DNA of 64,000 nucleotides, taken from JAOAFZ01 sp964412815. GTDB lineage: Bacteria; Patescibacteriota; Microgenomatia; UBA1406; GWC2-37-13. The notes under the pieces are model-generated. The model was given only the letters and a program-made list of their open reading frames with translations, did no database searches and was not told the origin of the DNA. Both the position numbers and the translations under genes were made by a program. This document shows, piece after piece, positions 42,851 to 52,109 of this stretch. Position 1 is the first letter of the stretch, and every line of letters begins with the position of its first letter. The stretch spans positions 62,001-126,000 of the forward strand of contig CAYPQF010000050.1 of NCBI GenBank assembly GCA_964412815.1. The letters run 5' to 3'.

Positions 42851-42896
42851 GAAAGGCGAGCACAAACCATCATCCTGAACCTCGCCTTTCCCTTTT
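42851..42896 (+). terminator. Terminator; 3' arm and loop match the leader
   Basis: GAAAGGCGAG (42851-42860) pairs with CTCGCCTTTC (42881-42890), followed by CCTTTTAT. The loop end and the first bases of the 3' arm (ATCCTGAACCTCG, 42872-42884) are complementary to the leader segment 41981-41993. Confidence 0.75.
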
Positions 42897-44682
42897 ATGG
42901 ATACAATTTCTTGAAGATTAAGACCTTATCACCATCTGGAGTAGTAAATGTTTCGACAATCCCGAAGTTGGCTGCTCTCCCCTGCTTCATATAGTCACGA
43001 ATCTGTTCACGAACCTTATAATCACGGATACTTTCTTTTGGCCCGACACTGTTTTCCGGCACAATCACGATATCATTTGATTGGACATATAGGGTTATTT
43101 CTTCGTCGGTAAACACTTCACGTTCTCCCAATTGTGCAATAAAGTTCGTATCCCATTCACGAATCTCGTCCGGAACATACTTGAGTTCATCATACTGTGC
43201 CAGCAGAACCGACGCCGCATTCAGGTGAGGTTTTTCGATGATACTTACATAATGCAGCACCATCGGTGATGGTTTCCGATTATCTATCAGGAAGCGGGCG
43301 ATTTCACGATTCGGCCACTGTTCATTATTAAAGTAGGTATCAATCGGGAAGGTATCAAAATAGACGACATCCAGATACCCTATGAGCGGAAACTGGACTG
43401 GTAACTTAAACTGCGGCTTAATCGGGACACCAAACGAGAGAATACCGTACGATACCACATAGAAAAACAAAATAAAGGTGACACTCCAGATTGCCCACTG
43501 TTTATGACGCATATGGAGGGCTTTATCTGCCGCAACACCCATTATCAAGGCAAAAAATGGCATTACCGGCATTAAGTAACGGATATTTTTGTTATACAAG
43601 CCAAAGGTAAAGACCAGATAGGCAGCAATAATTGAACATACAGGAATAGTCAGCGGATGGTCAAGCAGATCGTTGAAGGAAAAAGATGTCCGCGGAACAT
43701 GTGTATGCGCTGCGTGACTGTGCGCGACCTGACCATGGTGTGCTAACTTTCCGACTGTCTTACCCTCGTATCGTGTCCGTATCTGTTTCCAGACAAAAAC
43801 ACTTACCGCACCAAGCAAAAAGAGTGATCCAAAAAAATGAAACTGAAACTGGGTAAATACCCGGGGATAATACAACACATTCTCCAGACTCAACAGTTGC
43901 TGCGGATCATCCGCTTCTGCGGTACTAGAGACACTGGCAATCTGGGTAATGGTCTGGAAATTTGCGCTATACCATGGGAGACAGATCGCAATAATTATCA
44001 TGATTCCGCCAATCGCATAGGCTATGACATGTGGGAGCTTATGGGGAATTACCCGGAATACCCGGATCGCGGTGAGCAACACCGGCATCAGCAGGAAAAA
44101 ACCGGCAGTCCAGCGTGTCAGAATTGCAAATGCGGCGGCTACCGAAAATAACAGAACATAGCGCTTTTTGGTAAATAATCGGCTTTTTGCCAGCGCTAAC
44201 AAAGCCAAAATATACAACGCAGTAGACGGGATATCAGTCATGAGTAATCGAGATTCCTGACTGACGGTCAAAAAAAATGACAAAAAGAAGGTCGCCAAAA
44301 AAGCAATCCTGCCATTCTGGGTAATTTCCCGGGTGTACCAGAATGTCGCCAGCAATAGCGCGATAAAAAACACGGTTCCGGTTATCTGTATAACAGTGGT
44401 GTTATAGCTTCCCAGAAAGACAAATACCATCGCGATCCAATGGGTAAACGGCGGGTAATATTTTGAAATTTGTAAGAATTGCGTTAGATCAAAAGAACCT
44501 AAATTATGCTGAAGATAGTCGAAAAAGCGGATTGAGAGAACGGAATGGAATGCGGCATCAAACTCTGGAGGGACTTTGTTCAACCAGATCCAGATCAGGT
44601 TGGCGATGGTATGAAACAGCACCAGTGCAAGGGTGAATAAGAAGTAACGATCACGGTACCATGTATTTTGCTTGTGCCTCAT
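42895..44682 (-). CDS. GT39-like membrane glycosyltransferase
   Basis: A 595-residue polytopic protein with about eleven helices. The first outer loop shows WLNKVPPEFDAAFHSVLSIR with the acidic F-D/H element and WIAMVFVFLG nearby, as expected of GT39-type GT-C enzymes that use lipid-linked sugars. A His-rich cytoplasmic stretch (HHGQVAHSHAAHTHVPRTSF) lies near residue 320. The C-terminal 150 residues are soluble. It is divergent from the giant membrane protein at 44700, with a shared AT-rich promoter region of under 20 bases. Confidence 0.78.
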   Translation of the reverse strand: MRHKQNTWYRDRYFLFTLALVLFHTIANLIWIWLNKVPPEFDAAFHSVLSIRFFDYLQHNLGSFDLTQFLQISKYYPPFTHWIAMVFVFLGSYNTTVIQITGTVFFIALLLATFWYTREITQNGRIAFLATFFLSFFLTVSQESRLLMTDIPSTALYILALLALAKSRLFTKKRYVLLFSVAAAFAILTRWTAGFFLLMPVLLTAIRVFRVIPHKLPHVIAYAIGGIMIIIAICLPWYSANFQTITQIASVSSTAEADDPQQLLSLENVLYYPRVFTQFQFHFFGSLFLLGAVSVFVWKQIRTRYEGKTVGKLAHHGQVAHSHAAHTHVPRTSFSFNDLLDHPLTIPVCSIIAAYLVFTFGLYNKNIRYLMPVMPFFALIMGVAADKALHMRHKQWAIWSVTFILFFYVVSYGILSFGVPIKPQFKLPVQFPLIGYLDVVYFDTFPIDTYFNNEQWPNREIARFLIDNRKPSPMVLHYVSIIEKPHLNAASVLLAQYDELKYVPDEIREWDTNFIAQLGEREVFTDEEITLYVQSNDIVIVPENSVGPKESIRDYKVREQIRDYMKQGRAANFGIVETFTTPDGDKVLIFKKLYP

Positions 44683-44699
44683 ATTATAATGATATTACT

Positions 44700-47600
44700 A
44701 TGCCTTTTTTGAAACGTATCCGCATCGATTGGTTTGTTGTAGCGCTCTTTGGCATAACGATCGGCCTGATCATTTCTAATTATACACCAGGCACGTATAT
44801 GTCCGGCTGGGACACGGTACAGCCGGAATTAAACCCATCGTTATACTGGGAACGGATCACCCATGTCTGGCAGGAACACCAGGGGCTGGGGGCACCTCCT
44901 TCACAATCTCACGCCGCAGAAACTCCCCGTATGCTGATTATCTCACTGCTTTCTGCATTGCTGCCCGTAGAACTGGTCCGGTATGCGTTTTTCTGGATTA
45001 CGATGATTCTAGGGCCGTTGGGTATGTACTACTTTATCTTGTACATGACCAGCAAAGAGGATCGTTCACACACCAACATTTTTAAGATTCATAATATCGG
45101 CGCATTTCTGGGGGCACTGCTGTATCTGCTAAATATTGGGACGATGCAGCAGTATATTGTCATTCTGGAGATGTTCGCGATCAAGTTTGCCGCCCTGGGA
45201 TTTATCTTTCTGTTTATTACCCGGTTTATTGATACCGGCAGACGACGTGATCTTGCCTGGTTTGCCCTCACCATTATCTTTTCCAGCGGTATGGCGCACA
45301 CTGCGACGCTGTGGTATGTCTTTTTTGTGGGAATCACCGGATATGCAATCCTCTACTCTCTGCTCCACACCTTCGGCCATAAAAAGCGACATGGGGAGTT
45401 CTTTAAAAGAGGCCTCATTACGGTAATTATTACTTTACTGCTGAACTTATACTGGATCTTACCAAACCTCTACTACTCGTTTCACTATGGTCAGGATGTA
45501 ATCACCTCAAAAATCCACCGCCTGTTTAGTGAAGAAGCCTATCTGAATAACCGTGATTATGGTTCGGTAGATGATCTCCTGCTCTTCCGTAACTTTCTCT
45601 TTAACTGGTATGTGGCAGAACCGCTGTTGGCGCCTGATGGAGCCCTGTTGAACACGATTTTTAAGGAAAAACTGCTCGCGGCCTGGGTCGAACACCTCAA
45701 AAATCCGTTTGTAGTGATGGTCGCGTTTCTATTTAGCGCACTGGCACTGGTGGGAGCGTATTTTGGAGCACGGCGGCGGAACATGATTGTCTGGACACTC
45801 ATCCCGCTGACCGCCGGCTGTGCATTTTTTCTGCTGGCTGACACTCCGGGTATTAGCCAGATCTCAACCTGGCTGCGGGAGCAAAATTCCCTGATGAAAG
45901 AGATATTGCGGTTTCCATTTACCAAGTTCTCGTTTTATTACATCTTTGGCATCTCTGCATTCTTTGGATATGCAATGGTGGTTCTGTTGCGCATCCTCCA
46001 GCAGTATCACCTCAACCATATCCTCTCCTCTGCCCTGTTTACGTATATCATGACCTTCTGCATTCTGATTTACGCGCTGCCAGCATTTCAGGGGCACTAT
46101 ATCAGCAAGATACTCCGGGTTCGAATTCCGTACGAATATACGAATATGTTTAAGCGGTTTGGGGATCTGGAGGGAGGACGGGTTTTGACACTGCCGATCA
46201 ACTCGTTGTATGGCTGGGTTACCTATCAGTGGGATATGAAACCCGCAGAAGTCTATCAGGGAGCCGGTTTTACCTGGTTTGGACTGAGTCAGCCTACCTT
46301 AAATCGGGAATTTGACCGCTGGTATTTTCCCAATGAGCAGGCATATCGCGAGTTTTTCTACGCAGTTTACTCAAAACAGCCTGAACTGTTTATCTCACTG
46401 CTGGAAAAATATAACATCGAGTCAATCATGCTGGACGAGAATGTCAGCTACCCCGGTGACCCGCTCGAACGACGAAAACTGTTTTATACCGAACTGCGGG
46501 AGATGCTCGACGAAGAGCTGTCTGAGGACATTGTTCTCAGCTATCAGTATGGCACCAATATTCGCATCTATACCTATCTCCCCAACAAAGATGAACAGCC
46601 GGTAGCATTATTGCAACAATATGATAAAGTCCATCCTCCCTTCCGCTGGAACTACCTGGATTATGCCTATCTGTCTCAGGGAGACTATATCTCGACACCA
46701 TATAACAGCAAGGACAATACCCCCTCAGGAACTGCTCTGGATAACTCGCTGATCTTTCCTGCCCGTTCTATGCTGGATGATAAAGAACGTATCTATCAGA
46801 CCATTATTGATCTTTCCAACGACACTTACTTTTTACGCACCCCCGATGATGCCGCGGAAGGCGGACAGTTTATCAGCTCACCAGTTGCCTCTTCTGAGGC
46901 TGTACTACCGGTACGAGTGAGCGTCCGGAACGAAAACAATGAACAGCTCCTGCATCTGAGCTATCTGGTCCCCCATCTGAAGTTTACCGACCCGCCCTCA
47001 GATCATGTGGTGCTGCCGGACGATGCAAATCAGGTCATTATCGAGGGAAATCTCTTTAATATTGCGACCGCCGGTGCAAATCTCACAGAGACTCAGTATC
47101 TGGGCGATCTGTTGATAAATACCGCAAAGCCACTGGTAATCGAGCCGGTTCGACCGGACGGCTCCTATGGTGAACAGCGGACCTTCCTGCCGAATCTGGT
47201 GAAGCCCGTGACGGTTAACTCAAACCGGCTGGATTTACAAAGCACCACCTACGAGGGAGAAGAGAATGTTCTCTCAATCGAACAGGTGACTAAACAACCG
47301 GTAGACTGTACCATAGACCGGGCTGCCATGCTGCGTAAGCAGTATATCGAAGGAGAGACGGGCGAGATTATCATCCGCTATCGGACGGTGGATGGCACAC
47401 TCTGCGATACCATTACCTTTGATACCGTACCTCAAACAACCGGATATATTCTGACGATCGAGTCCCGGCATATCTCAGGGCTACCGCTTCGTATCTGTGT
47501 AGATGACAACACAACCTCTCAGTGTATTCTGGATGATGAACTCTCGAAATTCGATACCTTCCAAAAGGACTATTTTGTGATTCCACCCTATCAGAATGAG

Positions 47601-48161
47601 GGTGGATATACGATCGCGATCCGGAATATCTCGATTGGTACCGTAGAATCGGTAAACGAGACACGCGATATTCGCCTCATTCCCATCCCCTACACTCTCA
47701 TGCAATCTCTAGCCTATACCCCGCCTGAATACACACAGCACCTTGCATCTGATGCGTATTCGGTACAAAAGGTACAAAAAGACTCTCCTACCCGTTATCG
47801 GGCTCAGCTCACCGGAGCTGCCGCACAGGATGTCATTACCCTCGATCAGGCCTATGAAAAAGGCTGGCAGGCATATTACGTGGATTCAACCCTGAGCCGT
47901 ATCTTCCCTCCCCTGTTTGGTACACGTCTGGATCAACATATCCTGGTCAACAACTGGCAGAATGGCTGGATTGTTCCGGCTGATATCGCGCAAACGCTTG
48001 GCAATGGCGAGATTGTGTTTGATTACCTGCCACAGTACCTGATGGTGTCAGGATGGATTGTGTTTGTGATCGCGCTGTGGATTGCGATACCGTTTGGAGC
48101 AGTCGTCAGTACCCTGATCAGCAGCATAAAACGGCTCTTACATCTGCTGTCCCGGCTGTAA
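44700..48161 (+). CDS. Very large GT-C-like membrane protein
   Basis: A 1153-residue protein. The first 470 residues hold about twelve transmembrane helices; the first outer loop (TYMSGWDTVQPELNPSLYWE) has the acidic residues expected of a GT-C glycosyltransferase (YfhO or arabinosyltransferase type). A soluble outer region of about 640 residues with beta-rich carbohydrate-binding-like segments follows, and a final helix (MVSGWIVFVIALWIAIPFGA) closes the protein. It probably builds a surface glycan together with the neighbouring GT39-like gene. TATAAT lies nine bases before the ATG. Confidence 0.75.
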   Translation: MPFLKRIRIDWFVVALFGITIGLIISNYTPGTYMSGWDTVQPELNPSLYWERITHVWQEHQGLGAPPSQSHAAETPRMLIISLLSALLPVELVRYAFFWITMILGPLGMYYFILYMTSKEDRSHTNIFKIHNIGAFLGALLYLLNIGTMQQYIVILEMFAIKFAALGFIFLFITRFIDTGRRRDLAWFALTIIFSSGMAHTATLWYVFFVGITGYAILYSLLHTFGHKKRHGEFFKRGLITVIITLLLNLYWILPNLYYSFHYGQDVITSKIHRLFSEEAYLNNRDYGSVDDLLLFRNFLFNWYVAEPLLAPDGALLNTIFKEKLLAAWVEHLKNPFVVMVAFLFSALALVGAYFGARRRNMIVWTLIPLTAGCAFFLLADTPGISQISTWLREQNSLMKEILRFPFTKFSFYYIFGISAFFGYAMVVLLRILQQYHLNHILSSALFTYIMTFCILIYALPAFQGHYISKILRVRIPYEYTNMFKRFGDLEGGRVLTLPINSLYGWVTYQWDMKPAEVYQGAGFTWFGLSQPTLNREFDRWYFPNEQAYREFFYAVYSKQPELFISLLEKYNIESIMLDENVSYPGDPLERRKLFYTELREMLDEELSEDIVLSYQYGTNIRIYTYLPNKDEQPVALLQQYDKVHPPFRWNYLDYAYLSQGDYISTPYNSKDNTPSGTALDNSLIFPARSMLDDKERIYQTIIDLSNDTYFLRTPDDAAEGGQFISSPVASSEAVLPVRVSVRNENNEQLLHLSYLVPHLKFTDPPSDHVVLPDDANQVIIEGNLFNIATAGANLTETQYLGDLLINTAKPLVIEPVRPDGSYGEQRTFLPNLVKPVTVNSNRLDLQSTTYEGEENVLSIEQVTKQPVDCTIDRAAMLRKQYIEGETGEIIIRYRTVDGTLCDTITFDTVPQTTGYILTIESRHISGLPLRICVDDNTTSQCILDDELSKFDTFQKDYFVIPPYQNEGGYTIAIRNISIGTVESVNETRDIRLIPIPYTLMQSLAYTPPEYTQHLASDAYSVQKVQKDSPTRYRAQLTGAAAQDVITLDQAYEKGWQAYYVDSTLSRIFPPLFGTRLDQHILVNNWQNGWIVPADIAQTLGNGEIVFDYLPQYLMVSGWIVFVIALWIAIPFGAVVSTLISSIKRLLHLLSRL

Positions 48162-48237
48162 AATACTATATAACTAAAGAAAGCCTCCCCTATTTCGCTT
48201 CGTGCATATGCTATAAATGTAATTTTGTTACAACCTC

Positions 48238-48266
48238 TTGACAATTACATTATTATAGGATATACT
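48238..48266 (+). promoter_or_regulatory. Promoter of cassette at 48.5 kb
   Basis: TTGACA (48238-48243), 17 bases and TATACT (48261-48266); the spacer contains TTATAGGA directly before the -10 box. Confidence 0.8.
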
Positions 48267-48308
48267 TATAGATGCGGAACCGGTGTTATACCTGTTCCTG
48301 CACATTAA

Positions 48309-48384
48309 CGTAAGAGAGGAAGGATGAGGACGGTTGCAACCGAGGGATATTCCCGCATATGTCCCCCGGTTGCAGCCATCCTCA
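48309..48384 (+). promoter_or_regulatory. Leader: 16-nt terminator-complementary segment plus 23-bp hairpin
   Basis: CGTAAGAGAGGAAGGA (48309-48324) is perfectly complementary to TCCTTCCTCTCTTACG (49003-49018), which spans the terminator loop of the same transcript. The very next base (48325) opens a long hairpin: 48325-48347 pairs with 48362-48384 in 21 of 23 positions (one G-U). Two hairpin elements and a 12-base match (TGGCTGGCGAA) to the 50.5-kb leader follow before the ribosome site. Confidence 0.68.
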
Positions 48385-48465
48385 CATACCTAGAAAATAG
48401 AGATGGCTGGCGAAGAATTTTGGCTAAGCTGCCCGGCAATTGGCAGCTCATGACTGGAGACACCG

Positions 48466-48969
48466 ATGCAGACTGAAACCACCCGCCGCCTGTCCGACGT
48501 GACCGCCGCCCAGGCCCTGATCATCGTGGTCGGCACCCTGTTAGTGGCGTTTATCCTGACCGTCTCCGCCACCCTGCTCTTTCCGAGCACGGTGATGAAC
48601 GCGCTCGAGACCATCGCCAAGGCCAACCCGGCCTACACGCAGACGGAGACGCGCCAGATCACCTACACCGTGCTCGACACCTTCGAGGTGAACGACCTCG
48701 GGGGCTACCAGCCCTTCGATGGCCGGTTCGAGCTGGTGGAGGACGCCCAGGGCAACCGCAGCATCCTGTGGTACTACTGGAGCCTCGAGACCCCGGACGC
48801 CGCCGGCTTCGTCTTCGGCGACGCCGAGAGCGGCCACGCCAAGATCCTCTGGACCGGCAGCACCGGGATGAGCTTCAACGGCCGCTTCGAGATCACCCAC
48901 GACCAGATTTCCGGCGTGACGCTGTGGCACCTGAGCAGCCACACCCCCTGGAACATGCTCTACCCCTAG
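48466..48969 (+). CDS. GC-rich cassette: anchored extracytoplasmic protein
   Basis: A 167-residue protein with one N-terminal membrane anchor (residues 15-40, AQALIIVVGTLLVAFILTVS) and a beta-rich outer domain of about 120 residues (TYTVLDTFEVNDLGGYQPFD, then ILWYYWSLETPDAAGFVFGD) with no Cys. GGAG lies seven bases before the ATG. G/C-ending codons throughout. It has the full layout of promoter, structured leader and own terminator. Function unknown; the domain resembles no family I can name. Confidence 0.75.
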   Translation: MQTETTRRLSDVTAAQALIIVVGTLLVAFILTVSATLLFPSTVMNALETIAKANPAYTQTETRQITYTVLDTFEVNDLGGYQPFDGRFELVEDAQGNRSILWYYWSLETPDAAGFVFGDAESGHAKILWTGSTGMSFNGRFEITHDQISGVTLWHLSSHTPWNMLYP

Positions 48970-48996
48970 GTATCACACGCGCCCCAGAAAGAGCGC

Positions 48997-49034
48997 GGGC
49001 TGTCCTTCCTCTCTTACGGACAGCCCTTCTCCAT
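48997..49034 (+). terminator. Terminator whose loop pairs with the leader
   Basis: GGGCTGTCC (48997-49005) pairs with GGACAGCCC (49018-49026); TTCTCC follows. The 12-base loop TTCCTCTCTTAC and flanking bases are complementary to leader bases 48309-48324. Confidence 0.78.
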
Positions 49035-49062
49035 TGACGTACGTTTAAACGTACGTTATACT
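49034..49062 (+). promoter_or_regulatory. Toxin-antitoxin promoter with palindromic operator
   Basis: TTGACG (49034-49039), 17 bases and TATACT (49057-49062). The spacer and -35 end are filled by a perfect 20-base palindrome, ACGTACGTTTAAACGTACGT (49037-49056), an ideal site for autorepression by the antitoxin or the complex. The ATG follows six bases after the -10 box. Confidence 0.85.
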
Positions 49063-49068
49063 ATTCTT

Positions 49069-49350
49069 ATGAATAAGATCTACAGCATTTCCCATCTCAG
49101 AAACAACCTGAGCGAAATTGTTTCGGAAGTTGAGAACAGTAACGAAGAAGTTCTGATTCTTCGAGACAGCTCACCAGCTGCGGTGCTCGTCCCCTATTCA
49201 AAATTTGAAGAACTGCGACAAAAAGATGAAACCAAGCCAAAAAAGCAAAGCCATTCATTTTTGAAACACGCAGGTAAATTTGCTTCGTATGCCAAAAGCA
49301 CGAGCTTCGATGTTGAAAACCACCGAGAACTTTCCTATGAAGAAAGATAA
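49069..49350 (+). CDS. Phd/YefM-family antitoxin
   Basis: A 93-residue antitoxin. The N-terminal DNA-binding fold (MNKIYSISHLRNNLSEIVSE, then VLILRDSSPAAVLVPYSKFE) is typical of Phd/YefM. The C-terminal 40 residues (KKQSHSFLKHAGKFASYAKS) are polar and would wrap the toxin. Phd/YefM proteins bind palindromes in their own promoter, and a perfect one lies in this promoter. Its stop overlaps the toxin start by 14 bases. Confidence 0.88.
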   Translation: MNKIYSISHLRNNLSEIVSEVENSNEEVLILRDSSPAAVLVPYSKFEELRQKDETKPKKQSHSFLKHAGKFASYAKSTSFDVENHRELSYEER

Positions 49351-49792
49351 CCCGGTTGATTTAGGGCGTATAAATAATGTTTTTATTGATACTAATATCT
49401 GGTTACGGTATTTTTTACGCGATAACGAGGAACAATTTTTACCGGTAGTGAATTGTTTCAGGTTCCTGGAACAAGAAAATATCGCGGTTTTTACTTCAAA
49501 CGTTGTGGTTTTTGAGATTATTCACGTGTGTCAATCGGTATATCACATCCCAAAAACTGAGATAACGGCAATGCTGGATGATATTCTTACCTATCCTAAT
49601 ATCTCCCTTATCGAGAGCGCAGAGACCGAAAAAGCAATAATTCTCTACGTAAAAACAGGTATTAAGTATGCAGATTGCCTGATTTCTACACAAATTCCTT
49701 TACATTGTCCGATTCTGACCTATGACAAAGAGTTTTTACGCATTCCGGATATTAATACAATTCACCCCTCTCTCATTTCAGCTACTTTTTAA
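49337..49792 (+). CDS. PIN-domain toxin
   Basis: A 151-residue PIN-domain ribonuclease toxin. The first acidic residue lies in NVFIDTNIWLRYFLRD, the second in NVVVFEIIHVC and the third in KYADCLIST, followed by CPILTYDKEFLRIPD, giving the expected acidic quartet. VapC-like toxins cut tRNA or rRNA. The ATG lies inside the 3' end of the antitoxin gene, so the pair is translated together. The longer in-frame ORF upstream overlaps the antitoxin and is rejected. Confidence 0.88.
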   Translation: MKKDNPVDLGRINNVFIDTNIWLRYFLRDNEEQFLPVVNCFRFLEQENIAVFTSNVVVFEIIHVCQSVYHIPKTEITAMLDDILTYPNISLIESAETEKAIILYVKTGIKYADCLISTQIPLHCPILTYDKEFLRIPDINTIHPSLISATF

Positions 49793-49873
49793 CTGGTCTA
49801 GAGGACATTGCCGGACCTCTTTACAAAACCTATAGTAATTGTTATAATATGTTAATTATCATTTATTAACCCT

Positions 49874-50107
49874 ATGGAAAATAGATCAAACGCATTACCA
49901 GCCATTGCACAAATCATTACGGTTATTGCTTTTGGCGTAATCGCTTTCTTCGGTTTTCAGCGCATCGATATATACATGCGTATTAAAGCCGTTGATGACT
50001 GTGGACGCGTAGCTCGCTACGAGCGCACAGTTAAGGAAGAAGGCGCGGTTGTCACCTATCCTCTGACCGACATGTATCAAGCATGTCTGCAGGATAAGGG
50101 ATATTAA
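49874..50107 (+). CDS. Small single-span membrane protein
   Basis: A 77-residue protein with one N-terminal helix (residues 11-30, AQIITVIAFGVIAFFGFQRI) and a short outer domain containing two Cys (VDDCGRVARY and YQACLQDKGY) that could form a disulfide. TATAAT lies about 28 bases upstream. Host-type codon use. It ends in a clear intrinsic terminator. Unknown function. Confidence 0.7.
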   Translation: MENRSNALPAIAQIITVIAFGVIAFFGFQRIDIYMRIKAVDDCGRVARYERTVKEEGAVVTYPLTDMYQACLQDKGY

Positions 50108-50125
50108 TCCCGCCTCAACCCCTCT

Positions 50126-50151
50126 AAAAAAGGCCCTTCGGGGTCTTTTTT
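50126..50151 (+). terminator. Intrinsic terminator of the 77-residue gene
   Basis: AAAAAAGGCCC, TTCG loop, GGGTCTTTTTT at about 50126-50151; the T-run forms part of the stem, so it could work in both directions. Confidence 0.85.
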
Positions 50152-50277
50152 AGTATAGGGAGCCTGAGAATAGTCCCCTACCCTTTTGAACAAAATAAAT
50201 CATCCGTTCTTGAAACCGAGTTCTTCTTAAAGTCAATACCCATTTGTAAGTCTTTATGTTTATAATACACATACCTA

Positions 50278-50306
50278 TTGACATGACCATTATTTAGTAC
50301 TATACT
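50278..50306 (+). promoter_or_regulatory. Promoter of cassette at 50.6 kb
   Basis: TTGACA (50278-50283), 17 bases and TATACT (50301-50306), followed at once by ATAGG so that CTATAGG overlaps the -10 box. The leader is about 250 bases long. Confidence 0.8.
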
Positions 50307-50357
50307 ATAGGTCTATGGTTAGCCTGGGGGCATTTTGCTCTCATCCAATCATAGAAT

Positions 50358-50499
50358 GCTCTTTAACAAGCAGTTCCAAGACATTTTTCAGATTCACCAG
50401 CCAACCGAGCTGATAGGAGAATTAGAGTGATGTTTCCGTTGTAGTGGAGGCCATTCGAAACGACTATCACATCCCCTGTCATTTCAGTTGGCTGGCGAA
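50358..50499 (+). promoter_or_regulatory. Leader with partial 3' complementarity and long-range stem
   Basis: GCTC (50358-50361), TTAAC (50363-50367) and TTCCAAGA (50374-50381) pair in order with GAGC (52105-52108), GTTAA (52099-52103) and TCTTGGAA (52086-52093) just before the terminator, a broken helix of 17 pairs. TTCACCAGCCAAC (50393-50405) and GTTGGCTGGCGAA (50487-50499) form a 13-position stem with one mismatch. Confidence 0.5.
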
Positions 50500-50562
50500 A
50501 TCCTGAGAATGCCAAGCCAATCGACAATCATCGTGTACAAGTTCGTATCGAGGAGGTTCATC

Positions 50563-52074
50563 GTGTCCAAGCGCAGCCTGTCCACCCTGCCGATCGTCGC
50601 CCTGCTGCTCGCCATCCTGGTGAGCATCGCGGGCGTCTTCGGTGAGACCGCGGCCGCCGCCACCAACGGCGCGGCCACGCAGAGCGACCCGTGCGACAAG
50701 GAGTTCCGGACCGAGTACGGCCTGAGCGAGGCCCAGATCCGGATCTTCGAGTTCGCCGGGGCCACCTGCGTCCGTGTCAACCTGGCTGAGAACGAGGTGC
50801 TGGTGGTGGGCGGCGCGCAGCTGCGCGTCGTCAACGACACCAACCAGCCCGCCCAGGAGGTCATCAACGGCTCCGCGACCATCGCCGCGCTCTCCGGCCC
50901 TGGCGTCTTCGTCATCAACGACGGGGCGTACGGCGCCGCGCGCGTCGTGCCCGCCCAGCGGGCCCAGTGCGAGTTCGAGCGCTGGAAGGCCAACGAGACC
51001 GGCTTCACCTCCTACTGGCCCCTGATGGAGTGGGCCGCGACGACCGCCCAGTGCGGCCCGCTCGCGCCCATCGACCCGACGCCCACCCCGACCGAGTGGC
51101 CGACGTGGACCGTCACGCCCAGCGTGACCAACATCACCGTCGGCGCCACCATCGACTTCCGCTTCACGGCCAACAAGCCCGCAAGCAGCGGCGTGTTCCG
51201 CATCCAGAACCAGGAGATCAACGTCACCGCCCCGGCCACCATCACGATCGCCAACCTGACCGTCGGCACCAACATCCGCTGGACCCTGTTCCAGGCGGAC
51301 GGCCGCACGGAGGCGGCCTACGGCTTCATCACCGTGACCGCCCAGCCCGCCTGCACGCAGCTCCCGGCCCAGAACACCTGGACGCAGATGGCTGACGCCA
51401 ACGGGCACCGCTTCGTGATCAACACCAGCGGCGACCAGATCCTGCGCCTCTGCGGCCAGATCCCCAGCGGCATCACCATCGTCTACCAGGGCGTCATGAG
51501 CGACGGCAAGGCCAAGCTCGGCTTCGTGAGCGGGCCCGCCCAGCTCGACCTGTCCCTGAGCTACGGCGTCGTCTTCGGCGTCGACAGCTGCTGGGCCTTC
51601 GAGAAGGGCAACCTGCTCAAGGACGCGGCGGCGTCGGCCGGCAACACGCTCGACATCGTCGAGATCGCCCCGAACACCGACTGCGGCACGAACCCGAACC
51701 CCGATCCCAACACGTGCCCAGCCGGCGGCTGCCGGATCTTCCTGGCGCTCGTGTCCGTCCCGGCCCCGGTCTACAACCTGCCCACGCCCAGCACCTACAA
51801 CCTGAGCGCCCCGGCGGGCCAGCCGGTGGCCAGCCAGAGCACCGGCGACGGCCAGACCTTCGAGATCCAGGGCACCATCCCGGCGGGCTACACGATCGTC
51901 ATGTGGGGCACCATCGAGAACGAGACGAGCAAGATCACGGCCGCCCGCGGCCAGATCAGCATCCAGCTCGGCGGCGGCGCCTGGGCCATTCTTCGCAACA
52001 GCGACGCGCAGGCGTTCTTCAACGCGCGCAAGGCGGAGTACAGCCTGACCAACTGGGGCAGCCTGCCCTGGTAA
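50563..52074 (+). CDS. GC-rich cassette: large secreted repeat protein
   Basis: A 503-residue protein. The first 38 residues (LSTLPIVALLLAILVSIAGV with a following ETAAAA) are a signal peptide or anchor. The outer part contains three related beta-rich units, for example ILRLCGQIPSGITIVYQGVM and FEIQGTIPAGYTIVMWGTIE, plus an Ig-like segment (TWTVTPSVTNITVGATIDFR). Several Cys pairs are present. A GTG start is fixed by GAGGAGG six bases upstream; the earlier ATG at 50488 lies in the leader hairpin. Highly GC-biased codons. It looks like a surface adhesin-type protein; no known family recognised. Confidence 0.78.
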   Translation: MSKRSLSTLPIVALLLAILVSIAGVFGETAAAATNGAATQSDPCDKEFRTEYGLSEAQIRIFEFAGATCVRVNLAENEVLVVGGAQLRVVNDTNQPAQEVINGSATIAALSGPGVFVINDGAYGAARVVPAQRAQCEFERWKANETGFTSYWPLMEWAATTAQCGPLAPIDPTPTPTEWPTWTVTPSVTNITVGATIDFRFTANKPASSGVFRIQNQEINVTAPATITIANLTVGTNIRWTLFQADGRTEAAYGFITVTAQPACTQLPAQNTWTQMADANGHRFVINTSGDQILRLCGQIPSGITIVYQGVMSDGKAKLGFVSGPAQLDLSLSYGVVFGVDSCWAFEKGNLLKDAAASAGNTLDIVEIAPNTDCGTNPNPDPNTCPAGGCRIFLALVSVPAPVYNLPTPSTYNLSAPAGQPVASQSTGDGQTFEIQGTIPAGYTIVMWGTIENETSKITAARGQISIQLGGGAWAILRNSDAQAFFNARKAEYSLTNWGSLPW

Positions 52075-52109
52075 TTCGAACAGCATCTTGGAATTCGCGT
52101 TAACGAGCG

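Noticed and set aside
40174..42884. The 12-base inverted repeats as transposon or integron ends
   Set aside because: The repeats differ in the other cassettes while complementarity is kept, they sit inside terminator hairpins, and no attC-like or target-duplication pattern was seen.
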